Below are positions 24,941-33,376 of a stretch of DNA of 64,000 nucleotides, one piece after another. Source of the stretch: Paenochrobactrum glaciei. Its GTDB lineage: Bacteria; Pseudomonadota; Alphaproteobacteria; Rhizobiales; Rhizobiaceae. The translations under genes and the position numbers were made by a program. Numbering within the stretch: position 1 is the first letter of the stretch; every line of letters begins with the position of its first letter. The DNA lies in the NCBI RefSeq assembly GCF_039522165.1, contig NZ_BAAADE010000001.1:434001-498000 (forward strand), written 5' to 3'. The notes beneath the pieces are model-generated. The model ran no database searches and had not been told where the DNA came from. It worked only from the letters and a program-made list of their open reading frames with translations.

Positions 24941-26737
24941 TTAAAGCTTCGGTTCCGGCTTTACATCTGCCGGTGTATCCGCTTTGACCGGATTTTCAGG
25001 CGGGATTAAACCTTTTTTGAGCTTTTCCTCAATCTTGGCAAGCTCTTCAGGTTCCGGCTTACCGGCAGTGGCATGGTGCCACTGGAAAGTTGCTTCAAGC
25101 TGACGCCCGACTTGCCAATAAGCATCGCCTAAGTGGTCATTGATGGTGGCATCTTCAGGGCGCAGTTTAACCGCCTTTTCAAGTTCCACCACCGCGTCAT
25201 CAAAACGCCCGAGCTTGTAATAAGCCCAGCCAAGCGAATCCGTGATATAGCCATCCTGCGGGCGCAGTTCGACCGCCTTGCGGATCATATCCAGCGCTTC
25301 ATCCAGATTGATACCCATATCAACCCATGAATAGCCCAAATAGTTCAAAACTTGCGGCTGATCGGGGAATAGTTCCAGTGCTTTTTTGAAATTAGGCTCG
25401 GCTTTATCCCATTCTTTCAAGCGCTCATAAGAAATGCCGCGCTGGAAATAAATCGTCCAATCTTGCCGCTCCGGTTTTTCAATCAACGCCACCGCCTGAT
25501 CATAGGTCTTGGCAGAATTGGCATAGTCTTTCGCCTGCGCATAAACGCTGCCTAAAGCGAGATAAGTGCGCATATCTTTTCTGTCGCGCTCAAGCAACGC
25601 GTTCAGATGTTCAATCGCTTCTTTTTCTTTTTCGCTCTCGGCAAGGTTCAACGCCAGCTGCATTTCGGCATCAATGCGATAGAAAGAATTTTCCGAAACA
25701 CGGCTATAATAATCAATGGCACTTTCCGGCTGGCGCAATTTGGCTGAAATATCGCCAAGCTGGAAAAGCGTTGCATCATCATCGGCACGAAGCGGGAGTG
25801 ACATCTGCAAATATAATTTGGCAAAAGCTTCGGCACCGCTGCGGTTAATCGCAGTTCCAAGTGCATAAAGCACCTCAGCAGCCCCCTGCTTCGGGCTGGA
25901 AATCAAACGCTCAGGCACTTTGCCTGCTTCAAGCGTATAGCGCATTTCGGCCAGCGTTTTGCGGCCGGTCAGTAACTCTTCGGCGCTTTTTAAAATCTCA
26001 ATCGCGCTTTTGATGTCGCCATGACGTGCCTTAAAGCCCGCATAGGAAATCATGATGCGTTCATAAGTGTCGGGAGCTGCTCCACCACCGGCTCTATCAG
26101 CGACAGCTTTTTTATAAAACCCTTCCGCAGCCTTTTCCTGACCGGACAAATCGGCCATCAAAGCTGAGTGATAGGTGCGAAACAGCTTATACCATTCCGG
26201 CCCTTTAATCGCTTCAATCGCAGCAGCCGCATTTTTAGGATTACCAGCGCCATAATTGGCCCAAGCCTTTATCAGCTGCGAGGATAATTTATCCATGTCC
26301 GATTGCACGGAATAATCGAGCAATGGGCGTGCCTGACGATATTTCTCACGCGAAATAGCATCAACCGCCAAAGCAAGGCGGGAAAAACGCTCGATTTCCG
26401 GATTATTTTGCAGCTCTTTTGCCCAAGGCATCGCCTCTTCAAACTGACCATTGGTCAGCAAAGCCAGCAGTAAATCCTGTTTCAGCTGTAAATTGCCGGG
26501 ATCAAACGCCAATGCCTGACGATAAAAATCAATCGTTGCAGGCATATTATTGTCGTTTTCAGCAACACGACCTGCCAGATAGGCACCGGCAAAAGAACCA
26601 ACGCGGATGGATTTATAAGGCTCTGTCTGTGGCGTGCTGTCAGTGGTGGAAGCGAAACCGGATACAGGTAAAAAAGCACCGGAGAGCATAATGCTCAAAG
26701 CTGCATAAAGAGGACGTAAAACTGGGCGGCGCCGCAT
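24941..26737 (-). CDS. exported tetratricopeptide repeat protein
   Basis: Protein of 598 residues with an N-terminal signal (about 1-29, LYAALSIMLSGAFLPVSGFA) and many TPR units; it should act as a scaffold in the periplasm or at the outer membrane, partner unknown. Clear repeats occur in the C-terminal half, for example WTIYFQRGISYERLKEWDKA, VLNYLGYSWVDMGINLDEAL, ITDSLGWAYYKLGRFDDAVV and INDHLGDAYWQVGRQLEATF (about residues 430-560). The tail is Lys/Pro/Glu-rich. The arrangement next to glyQ is seen in other Hyphomicrobiales. No catalytic domain is evident. Confidence 0.85.
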   Translation of the reverse strand: MRRRPVLRPLYAALSIMLSGAFLPVSGFASTTDSTPQTEPYKSIRVGSFAGAYLAGRVAENDNNMPATIDFYRQALAFDPGNLQLKQDLLLALLTNGQFEEAMPWAKELQNNPEIERFSRLALAVDAISREKYRQARPLLDYSVQSDMDKLSSQLIKAWANYGAGNPKNAAAAIEAIKGPEWYKLFRTYHSALMADLSGQEKAAEGFYKKAVADRAGGGAAPDTYERIMISYAGFKARHGDIKSAIEILKSAEELLTGRKTLAEMRYTLEAGKVPERLISSPKQGAAEVLYALGTAINRSGAEAFAKLYLQMSLPLRADDDATLFQLGDISAKLRQPESAIDYYSRVSENSFYRIDAEMQLALNLAESEKEKEAIEHLNALLERDRKDMRTYLALGSVYAQAKDYANSAKTYDQAVALIEKPERQDWTIYFQRGISYERLKEWDKAEPNFKKALELFPDQPQVLNYLGYSWVDMGINLDEALDMIRKAVELRPQDGYITDSLGWAYYKLGRFDDAVVELEKAVKLRPEDATINDHLGDAYWQVGRQLEATFQWHHATAGKPEPEELAKIEEKLKKGLIPPENPVKADTPADVKPEPKL

Positions 26738-26889
26738 TCCAAACTATCCTTTTTTATTCTGTCAGCAGGATTGTTAAAAGAAAAATCCTGTCTGACAACC
26801 GTCGCTTCCGGCTTTTGATCCGCATCGCCCGGTATTTTTCAAACCAGCCGTAGCTGGACTTCAAACCATGGCTTTTTTGCGGTGATGAG

Positions 26890-26917
26890 CGCTGCCTCCA
26901 CTATTTAAGAGGCAGCG
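26890..26917 (-). repeat. hairpin just after the polyprenyl synthase gene
   Basis: CGCTGCCTC (26890-26898) pairs perfectly with GAGGCAGCG (26909-26917). It lies 8 bases beyond the stop of the leftward 26925 gene but lacks a T-run, so it may be a weak terminator or a 3' end stabiliser. Confidence 0.5.
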
Positions 26918-26924
26918 TAACAAA

Positions 26925-27947
26925 TCAGTTCACGCGGCTGATGCAAAAATCAATCACTTCAATCAGCGCATCTTTATGAGCGCCGTTTGGCAAGTCAACA
27001 AGTGCTTCGCGTGCCATTTCACCAAAATCGCGCGCACGCTGTACAGTGTCAGCAATGGAATTGGCTTTCAGCATCAGCTGGATGGCTTTTTCAAGAGCGG
27101 CATCATCATTATTGCCCTCTTCCATCGCCTGTTTCCAGAACGCACGTTCTTCATCCGAACCACGATTATAGGCCAGCAAAACCGGCATGGTGATTTTGCC
27201 TTCGCGGAAATCATCACCGGTGTTTTTACCCAGATCAGCAGCACTGCCGCCATAATCCAGCGCATCATCAATTAGCTGGAAAGCAAGACCGAGATTAAGA
27301 CCATAAGAACTTAAAGCTTTGCGCGGCCCATCACCTGCTTCAGCAATGATCGGGCCAACTTCTGCCGCAGCCGAGAAAAGCGCAGCTGTTTTAGCTTTAA
27401 TAACGGCCAGATATTCTTCTTCTGTGGTGTCCATGTTTTTGGCAGCCGCCAATTGCATGACCTCACCTTCCGCAATCACGGAAGCGGATGTCGCTAGCAC
27501 ATCAAGCGCTTGCAATGAGCCGACATCAACCATCATTTTGAAAGCCTGACCGAGCAGGAAATCGCCAACCAGAACACTGGCCTGATTGCCCCAGATCATG
27601 CGCGCTGTGCTTTTACCGCGGCGCAGATCGCTTTCATCCACTACGTCATCATGCAAAAGCGTAGCCGTATGCATGAATTCAACTGATGTTGCGAGGCTGA
27701 TATGACCTGTGCCTTCATAGCCAAACATTCTGGCGGTTGCCAGGGTCATCATCGGGCGCAATCTTTTACCACCTGATGAGATCAGATGGTTCGCCACTTC
27801 AGGAATCATTTCGACATCAGAACCGGCCCGAGCCAGAATAAATTCGTTTACCCGTGCCATATCGGCTTTGGTCAGGTCGATCAAAGGCTGAACCGAACCT
27901 GCATTCGTTTTTGTATCGCCGATGTTTAAAACCACACCCAATGTCAT
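26925..27947 (-). CDS. ispB: polyprenyl diphosphate synthase (octa/decaprenyl type)
   Basis: Trans-prenyltransferase that extends isoprenoid diphosphates to the ubiquinone side chain. The 340 residues carry the first Asp-rich motif in LLHDDVVDESDLRRG and the second in LIDDALDYGG, plus SGGKRLRPM. Chain length (C40 or C50) is not readable; alphaproteobacteria usually make Q10. ATG at 27947 (MTLGVVLN) is chosen, but AGGAG is only two to three bases before it; TTG two codons in would have ideal spacing, so initiation may be at either. A Fnr-like box lies upstream at 28089. It works in the same pathway as ubiA and the MEP genes dxs and ispE. Confidence 0.92.
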   Translation of the reverse strand: MTLGVVLNIGDTKTNAGSVQPLIDLTKADMARVNEFILARAGSDVEMIPEVANHLISSGGKRLRPMMTLATARMFGYEGTGHISLATSVEFMHTATLLHDDVVDESDLRRGKSTARMIWGNQASVLVGDFLLGQAFKMMVDVGSLQALDVLATSASVIAEGEVMQLAAAKNMDTTEEEYLAVIKAKTAALFSAAAEVGPIIAEAGDGPRKALSSYGLNLGLAFQLIDDALDYGGSAADLGKNTGDDFREGKITMPVLLAYNRGSDEERAFWKQAMEEGNNDDAALEKAIQLMLKANSIADTVQRARDFGEMAREALVDLPNGAHKDALIEVIDFCISRVN

Positions 27948-28088
27948 TACTCCTGTATGCGCGCATACATTATTCAAGCGTCTCTTAATGCTCAAGCGGC
28001 AAATTTCGTCAATCGCGCTATAATTCATTGTTAAGCTGTTCACAACATCGTCGGGCACCTGTTGTCAACGCTACTAATTGTCGGCACA

Positions 28089-28102
28089 GTGATATAAATC
28101 AA
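28089..28102. promoter_or_regulatory. possible Fnr/FixK-like box
   Basis: GTGAT-ATAA-ATCAA differs at one base from the TTGAT-N4-ATCAA consensus. It sits in the divergent region between the polyprenyl synthase (start 27947) and the DUF2007 gene (start 28180). One-mismatch sites occur by chance, so this is tentative. Confidence 0.3.
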
Positions 28103-28179
28103 TAAATCCGGTATCTGCGGAATAAAAATGCTCAAATATACACCGGACAGAGCAAATCTAATAAAGGGTGCTTGAAACC

Positions 28180-28401
28180 ATGTATGAATTATTGCGCACC
28201 AATGATCCGGTTTTATTATCTTTTGCCGAAGCTCTGATGAAAGAAGCCGAGATCGGCTATTTCATCGCCGATACGAATATGAGCATCATCGAAGGATCAC
28301 TCGGCATTTTACCGAGACGATTGATGGTGGAAAAGTCAGAAAAAGAGCGCGCCAGACAGTGTCTGATTGATGCCGGTATCGAAATTGAATTGCGACAATA
28401 A
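28180..28401 (+). CDS. DUF2007 domain protein
   Basis: Small protein of 73 residues in the DUF2007 family (putative signal-transducing domain), conserved across Hyphomicrobiales, function unknown. MYELLRTNDPVLLSFAEALM opens the ferredoxin-like fold, followed by YFIADTNMSIIEGSLGILPRR, the signature of the family, and a C-terminal helix with ARQCLIDAGIE. ATG at 28180 is chosen over GTG at 28168 on homology; AAAGGG lies upstream. The TrmN6-like methyltransferase starts 3 bases after its stop, so they form an operon. Confidence 0.85.
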   Translation: MYELLRTNDPVLLSFAEALMKEAEIGYFIADTNMSIIEGSLGILPRRLMVEKSEKERARQCLIDAGIEIELRQ

Positions 28402-28404
28402 TAT

Positions 28405-29220
28405 ATGCCTGAAATGACATTGCCAGAAAAAGAACTTCCTGAAACCACGCCTCTTGAAGCTTTGGGCGAAACGGAAGATGTTTTTCATCGTGGCCGCTTC
28501 CACCTCATTCAGCCAGCTTTAAAAGGTCACCGTTCGGGCGTGGATGCCATGATGCTGGCAGCCTGTGTGCCGCATGAGTTCAACGGATATGTGGCTGATC
28601 TTGGTGCCGGTGCCGGTGCTGCCGGCTTTGCCGTTGCAGCGCGCTGCGAACAAGCGCAAGTGACGCTGATTGAGCGCTCCGAACTGATGACGGAATTTGC
28701 ACGCAAATCCATGGCCTTAGTGGTCAATGCCTCTTTGGCGCCCCGGCTGTCTTTATTAAATGCCGACGTGTCTTTAACCGGCAAGAAGCGTGAAGAAGCA
28801 GGGTTGATCAGCAATTATTTTGATTTTGCTATTATGAACCCGCCGTTTAATTCGGCAGCTGATCGCTCAACACCGCACGTTCTTAAAGCCGAAGCGCATG
28901 TGATGCCGCCTGACATGTTTGAAACATGGATTAAAACGGCAGCAGCGATTGTAAAACCAGGCGGTTCTGTGGCCATTATTGCCCGCCCTGCCTCACTTTA
29001 TACAATTCTCACCGCATTATCGGCGCGTTTTGGTGCTATTCAAATCATCCCTATCCACCCGCGCCCGCAAGCAGCTGCAATCCGCCTTATCTTCATTGGC
29101 GTGAAGGGCAGCAAGGCTCCGCTCAGCTTTCAACCGGCGCTAAACTTGCACGAAAACACCGGTAATAGCTTCACAGAACGAGCTATTGCCATTAATAACG
29201 GTCTCACTAGTCTTTTATGA
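28405..29220 (+). CDS. TrmN6-like SAM-dependent methyltransferase
   Basis: Class I methyltransferase of the tRNA1(Val) adenine-37 N6-methyltransferase (TrmN6/YfiC) type. The 271 residues have the SAM loop ADLGAGAGAAGFAVAARC (residues about 64-81), a following acidic residue in VTLIERSEL, and the N6-adenine/N-methylase motif IMNPPFNSAAD (about 145-155). A VRFGH-type motif seen in many relatives is replaced by RFHLIQPALKGHRSGVDAMM near the N-terminus, which is the usual start of this family. The substrate (tRNA versus another) is not proven. Follows the DUF2007 gene by 3 bases. Confidence 0.85.
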   Translation: MPEMTLPEKELPETTPLEALGETEDVFHRGRFHLIQPALKGHRSGVDAMMLAACVPHEFNGYVADLGAGAGAAGFAVAARCEQAQVTLIERSELMTEFARKSMALVVNASLAPRLSLLNADVSLTGKKREEAGLISNYFDFAIMNPPFNSAADRSTPHVLKAEAHVMPPDMFETWIKTAAAIVKPGGSVAIIARPASLYTILTALSARFGAIQIIPIHPRPQAAAIRLIFIGVKGSKAPLSFQPALNLHENTGNSFTERAIAINNGLTSLL

Positions 29221-29268
29221 CGGCTTTGAGCCATTCCATTAAAAAATAACCAACAGGCACTCTGACTG

Positions 29269-30450
29269 ATGAATCAAAATTCCCAGCCCGTCCGCCCGAC
29301 CTCCATCATGCGCCGATTTCTCGATGCAGAATCCGCCGGTGGCATAACTTTGATGGCGGCCGCCGCGCTTGCGCTTGTCGTTGCTAACTCCCCTATTGCT
29401 GCCAGCTATTTTGGCGGCCTTGCCACCAAGCTTGGCCCTTTGAGCGTGCTGGAATGGATCAATGATCTGTTAATGGCCATCTTCTTCCTGCTTGTCGGCC
29501 TCGAAATCAAACGCGAATTTGTCGACGGACAATTGGCAAGCTGGCCGAATCGTATGCTACCGGGTCTGGCAGCCGCAGGCGGTGTTATTGTTCCGGCACT
29601 CCTTTTTGCGTGGCTTAATTTTGATGATCCGGCCAAAGTGCGCGGCTGGGCAGTGCCTTCCGCCACCGATATTGCCTTTGCGCTTGGTGTTTTGTCGCTG
29701 CTTGGCTCGCGCGTCCCAACAAGCCTGAAAGTGTTTCTGGCAACACTTGCGATCCTTGATGATCTTGCAGCCGTTGCAATCATCGCTGTCTTTTATACGG
29801 CTGAAATCTCGCTGCCATATTTGGGCGCGGCCGCCGGTGCTGCAATCGTGCTTTTTGCCATGAACCGCATGGGCGTGATGAAAATCCTGCCATATCTGGT
29901 TGTTGGTGCTGTTTTATGGTTCTTCGTGCTGAATTCCGGCGTGCATGCAACTGTTGCTGGTGTGATTACCGCTTTGACCATCCCGTTGAAACCGGCACCG
30001 GGCAGCCCTGACAATATGTCATCACCATTGCATATTCTGGAACATGCGCTGGCAAAACCGGTTGCTTTCCTGATTGTGCCGATTTTTGGTTTTGCCAATG
30101 CGGGCATTTCCTTCACCGGCATTAATATGGATGTGGTCACCGATAGTCTGACACTCGGCATTGCCAGTGGCTTGTTCATCGGTAAGCAGATCGGTGTCTT
30201 TGGTGCGGCATGGCTTGCCATCAAATGCGGCCTTGCGCAGAAGCCAATGGGTGCCACATGGTTGCAACTTTATGGCGTTGCCATTCTCTGCGGTATTGGT
30301 TTCACCATGAGTATCTTTATCGGCTTGCTGTCGTTCCCGTCCGAGCTGATGCAAACAGAAACCAAACTCGGCGTTCTGATGGGCTCCGGTCTCTCCGCAG
30401 TGATTGGTTATCTGCTCCTGCGTGTTGCGCCGACAAAAACACGCATTTAA
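29269..30450 (+). CDS. nhaA: Na+/H+ antiporter NhaA
   Basis: Inner-membrane antiporter exporting Na+ for H+ at alkaline pH or high salt. The 393-residue length and about 11-12 hydrophobic segments match NhaA. Key sites are LLVGLEIKREFVDGQL (residues about 75-90), SATDIAFALGVLSLLGSRVP (about 127-146) and the ion-binding Asp pair in ATLAILDDLAAVAIIA (about 160-175). C-terminal GIGFTMSIFIGLLSF is also conserved. The ribosome site is weak. It is monocistronic, with a terminator at 30465. Confidence 0.96.
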   Translation: MNQNSQPVRPTSIMRRFLDAESAGGITLMAAAALALVVANSPIAASYFGGLATKLGPLSVLEWINDLLMAIFFLLVGLEIKREFVDGQLASWPNRMLPGLAAAGGVIVPALLFAWLNFDDPAKVRGWAVPSATDIAFALGVLSLLGSRVPTSLKVFLATLAILDDLAAVAIIAVFYTAEISLPYLGAAAGAAIVLFAMNRMGVMKILPYLVVGAVLWFFVLNSGVHATVAGVITALTIPLKPAPGSPDNMSSPLHILEHALAKPVAFLIVPIFGFANAGISFTGINMDVVTDSLTLGIASGLFIGKQIGVFGAAWLAIKCGLAQKPMGATWLQLYGVAILCGIGFTMSIFIGLLSFPSELMQTETKLGVLMGSGLSAVIGYLLLRVAPTKTRI

Positions 30451-30464
30451 ACAATAAACAGATA

Positions 30465-30502
30465 AAAAACGCTCGATCAGTCCGCTGATCGGGCGTTTTT
30501 CT
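30465..30502 (+). terminator. rho-independent terminator after nhaA
   Basis: AAAAACGCTCGATCAG (30465-30480) pairs with CTGATCGGGCGTTTTT (30485-30500), one G-U pair, loop TCCG, T-run at the end. Confidence 0.87.
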
Positions 30503-30602
30503 TTGCGTTTTCAAATTTGCTTCCTAAATAAGCATTCTGTGAAGATATTGAAAACAAAACACACTGCCTGTTTGCCCTCTTCAACCAATGGAGCCGCTCA
30601 TC

Positions 30603-31469
30603 TTGGTTAAGTTTATCGCCCGCCTCATGCCACGTCGTTTTCGCTCCAAAAGCGTTGAAATTCCGGTTGTGCGGCTGCATGGCGCCATTATGAGCGGCGG
30701 CAATAGTTTGCGCCCGAGCCTTTCACTGGAAGGCGTTGCGGCCGAACTTCAAAAAGCCTTTAGTGACAAACAAGCTCCCGCTGTAGCCATCACCATCAAT
30801 TCGCCGGGTGGCTCGCCTGTGCAGTCGCGCTTTATCTATCAGCGCATCCGTGCACTGGCTGAAGAAAAGAAGAAGAAAGTCTTTGTCTTTGTCGAAGATG
30901 TAGCAGCATCAGGCGGCTATATGATTGCACTTGCAGGCGATGAAATCATTGCTGATCCATCCTCCATTGTCGGCTCCATTGGTGTGGTTTCTTCCTCATT
31001 CGGCTTTACGGAACTGATCAAGAAAATCGGTGTCGAACGCCGCGTTTATACCGCTGGCCAAAACAAAGTTTCGCTTGATCCGTTTTTGCCGGAAAAAGAA
31101 GCCGATATTGAACGTCTGAAAGCCCTGCAACTGGAAGTGCATAAAACTTTCATTGATATGGTGCTGGAGCGCCGCGGCACAAAATTAAGTGATGATCCTG
31201 ATCTTTTCAGCGGTCTGTTCTGGACTGGCATTAAGGGTAAGGAACTTGGCCTTGTGGACAGTCTTGGTGACATTCGCAGCCATTTGATGAAACATTATGG
31301 CTCCAAAACCAAACTTAACCTCATTCAGCCACAGCGCGGATTTTTAGGCAAAAAACTGCCCGCTATCGGCTTTAACAATGAGGCGCTGGCACAGGTTGCA
31401 TCACAAACAGGCGATGCCATGCTTTCCACAATTGAAGAAAAAGCGCTTTGGTCCCGCTATGGCCTTTAA
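30603..31469 (+). CDS. S49 family (SppA-like) signal peptide peptidase
   Basis: Serine protease of the S49 family, short single-domain form (288 residues) as in SohB/SppA36, expected at the membrane or periplasm to digest signal peptides or other substrates. Conserved parts are IPVVRLHGAIMSG, ITINSPGGSPVQSRFIYQRI (about residues 60-80), and the nucleophile Ser in VEDVAASGGYMIALAGDEI (about 95-113), followed by SIVGSIGVVSSSFG. The start is uncertain: ATG at 30588 has no ribosome site, while TTG at 30603 has GGAG nine bases before and matches the short N-terminus of relatives. Confidence 0.88.
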   Translation: MVKFIARLMPRRFRSKSVEIPVVRLHGAIMSGGNSLRPSLSLEGVAAELQKAFSDKQAPAVAITINSPGGSPVQSRFIYQRIRALAEEKKKKVFVFVEDVAASGGYMIALAGDEIIADPSSIVGSIGVVSSSFGFTELIKKIGVERRVYTAGQNKVSLDPFLPEKEADIERLKALQLEVHKTFIDMVLERRGTKLSDDPDLFSGLFWTGIKGKELGLVDSLGDIRSHLMKHYGSKTKLNLIQPQRGFLGKKLPAIGFNNEALAQVASQTGDAMLSTIEEKALWSRYGL

Positions 31470-31504
31470 AGCGCAAACAGAATAAAACAATTGCAACGCT
31501 TTAT

Positions 31505-31546
31505 CTCTGCACTATCATAGATATATCTGACTGGATAAGTGCAGAG
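31505..31546 (+). repeat. long hairpin in the leader of a small membrane-protein gene
   Basis: CTCTGCACT (31505-31513) and AGTGCAGAG (31538-31546) are perfect complements. Pairing extends inward through ATC/GAT with a bulge, and the loop itself contains AGATATATCT. It lies 24 bases upstream of the AAGGA of the 31583 gene. No T-run follows. Confidence 0.5.
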
Positions 31547-31582
31547 CCCCCAAGAGCACGACGGTTTAAGGACAAGTGAACC

Positions 31583-31768
31583 ATGCCTCAGACTATCTTT
31601 CTTCTGCTGATTGCAGCCGCTGCATGGTATGTTTACCGCTCTTTCAAACGTGAAGCAGTGCGGGTTTCCAAGAAAGTCCGCCGCGAGGAAAAAGAAGCGC
31701 AAAACCGCGCGCACGGCACCTTGGAACAAGATCCTGAAACCGGCGAATATCGCGTTCGCAAGGATTAA
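31583..31768 (+). CDS. small single-span membrane protein, function unknown
   Basis: Predicted protein of 61 residues. One N-terminal membrane span (TIFLLLIAAAAWYVYRSF, residues 4-21) is followed by a strongly charged cytosolic tail (KREAVRVSKKVRREEKEAQN) ending EQDPETGEYRVRKD. AAGGA at 8-10 bases before ATG and a location between the S49 peptidase and ispE, 9 bases before the ispE start, support a real gene. I believe relatives exist next to ispE in other Hyphomicrobiales, but I cannot name a function. Confidence 0.75.
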   Translation: MPQTIFLLLIAAAAWYVYRSFKREAVRVSKKVRREEKEAQNRAHGTLEQDPETGEYRVRKD

Positions 31769-31777
31769 ACTGTTTTC

Positions 31778-32683
31778 ATGTCTATCAGTGTTTCCGCTCG
31801 TGATGGCGCGACGATTTCCCGTCTGGCGCCAGTGAAAATCAATCTTGCGCTGCATGTTACCGGCCAACGCGCCAATGGTTATCATGAGCTGGAAATGATT
31901 GTCGCTTTTGGCGATTTCGGTGATCACATCAGTGTCACCCCTGCTCTGCACGATGATTTTACCGTCAGCGGTTATTATGCGCCTTTTATCCCGCTGAATA
32001 ATGACAATCTGGTGCTGAAAGCGCGTGACCTGCTACGCGCGCAAAATCCATCAAGATGCCTCCCCGTTCATATTCATCTGGAAAAGAAACTGCCGATTGC
32101 AGCTGGTATCGGCGGCGGTTCAACCGATGCCGCAGCAGCCCTCACAGCACTCAATGAGCTTTGGCAGCTTAATCTACCTTATGAAACGCTGTTGGAACTG
32201 GGCTTACAACTGGGTGCTGATGTGCCCATGTGCTTGCACAGCCAGCAAAACGGCGCTCCCCTTCTGGTGCGAGGCATTGGTGAAGACCTGTCACCACTCG
32301 TTGAGTTTCCGGCTCTGCATATCCTGCTGATTAATGATGGCACGGCACTTGCCACCCCAACCATTTTTAAAGCACTGCATAAGCGCGATAATCCCTCATT
32401 GATTGCACCCGATGCTTTTCAAAGCATTGATGAGGTTTGCGCCTATTTGCACAAGACTCGCAATGATTTGTTCAAGCCTGCGGAAACATTAGCACCACAA
32501 TTGCAATCCCATTTACATGAACTGACAGCATCGGGCGCTGATTTTGTCCAGATGTCCGGCTCAGGTGCCACATGTTTTGCGATCTTTTCCACCCGCGAAA
32601 ACATGTTGCAAGCAAAACAGCAAATTCGCCAAGCCCATCCTGATTGGTTTGTGGTCACCACTCAAACCTATGGCAGTCACTAA
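31778..32683 (+). CDS. ispE: 4-diphosphocytidyl-2-C-methyl-D-erythritol kinase
   Basis: GHMP kinase phosphorylating CDP-methylerythritol at position 2, fourth step of the MEP pathway (dxs is the first). The 301 residues contain APVKINLALHVTGQRANGYHELEM at the N-terminus, the ATP loop PIAAGIGGGSTDAAAALTAL (about residues 106-125) and the C-terminal MSGSGATCFAIFST (about 258-271). ATG at 31778 lies 9 bases after the preceding gene; moaB follows 12 bases after its stop. The three genes are probably cotranscribed. Confidence 0.96.
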   Translation: MSISVSARDGATISRLAPVKINLALHVTGQRANGYHELEMIVAFGDFGDHISVTPALHDDFTVSGYYAPFIPLNNDNLVLKARDLLRAQNPSRCLPVHIHLEKKLPIAAGIGGGSTDAAAALTALNELWQLNLPYETLLELGLQLGADVPMCLHSQQNGAPLLVRGIGEDLSPLVEFPALHILLINDGTALATPTIFKALHKRDNPSLIAPDAFQSIDEVCAYLHKTRNDLFKPAETLAPQLQSHLHELTASGADFVQMSGSGATCFAIFSTRENMLQAKQQIRQAHPDWFVVTTQTYGSH

Positions 32684-32695
32684 AGGAGCCATGCC

Positions 32696-33232
32696 ATGAC
32701 CAATGAACGCAGTTTTATTCCGGTCGGCATCGCAATTCTGACCGTCTCCGACACGCGCACACTGGCTGATGACAAGTCCGGCGATACATTGCAACAAAGA
32801 CTATGTGATGCAGGGCATAAGCTCGTTGAACGCGCCATCGTGCCGGATGACATCGAAGCCATCCGCAGCATTGTTAAAAAGTGGTCGCAGCAGGCCGGTA
32901 TTGATGTGATTATCACCACCGGCGGCACTGGTTTTACCGGCCGTGATGTCACCCCCGAAGCGCTTGAGCCTTTATTTGAAAAACGGATGGATGGTTTCTC
33001 CACTATTTTTCATCGCATTTCCTATGAGAAAATCGGCACCTCCACCATTCAATCACGCGCTCTAGGCGGGTTGTTAAACCAGACATTTGTCTTTGCTCTG
33101 CCAGGCTCAAGCGGTGCATGCCGTGATGCATGGGACAATATCCTGCAATATCAGCTTGATTACCGCCACATGCCCTGCAATTTCGTTGAGATCATGCCAC
33201 GGCTTGACGAGCATCTGCGCCGCAAAAAATAA
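32696..33232 (+). CDS. moaB: molybdenum cofactor biosynthesis protein MoaB
   Basis: MoaB/MogA-fold protein that adenylylates molybdopterin during molybdenum cofactor synthesis. The 178 residues open PVGIAILTVSDTRTLADDKSGDTL and contain the family signature TTGGTGFTGRDVTPEALEPL (residues about 78-97) and FALPGSSGACRDAWD (about 131-145). AAGGAG precedes the ATG. No other moa or moe gene is nearby. Downstream, the radical SAM gene starts under its own promoter, so moaB probably ends the S49-ispE-moaB group, although I see no clear terminator. Confidence 0.94.
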   Translation: MTNERSFIPVGIAILTVSDTRTLADDKSGDTLQQRLCDAGHKLVERAIVPDDIEAIRSIVKKWSQQAGIDVIITTGGTGFTGRDVTPEALEPLFEKRMDGFSTIFHRISYEKIGTSTIQSRALGGLLNQTFVFALPGSSGACRDAWDNILQYQLDYRHMPCNFVEIMPRLDEHLRRKK

Positions 33233-33243
33233 CCTCCGATATT

Positions 33244-33276
33244 GTTCTTGTAATGTTCTGATTTCCGTTCTATATA
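33244..33276 (+). promoter_or_regulatory. LexA-type (SOS) box overlapping a promoter
   Basis: GTTC (33244-33247), 7 bases, GTTC (33255-33258) is a perfect copy of the alphaproteobacterial LexA box GTTC-N7-GTTC. Inside it lies a -35 element TTGTAA (33248-33253), followed after exactly 17 bases by TATATA (33271-33276). LexA bound here would cover the -35 region of the promoter for the radical SAM gene at 33377. A third GTTC is at 33267. Confidence 0.75.
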
Positions 33277-33376
33277 TAAAAGAACAGACAGGGTACAGAT
33301 TCTAACATCTTGCCCGTAACTATCAGATAATCAGGAAACGCCCTCAGGGCGGCACTTTTCCGCGAAGGAGAAGACG

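Noticed and set aside
26844..26857. CCAGC-CGTA-GCTGG palindrome as a further copy of the pirin-end repeat
   Set aside because: Shares only the small stem shape, not the 21-base unit; likely coincidental.
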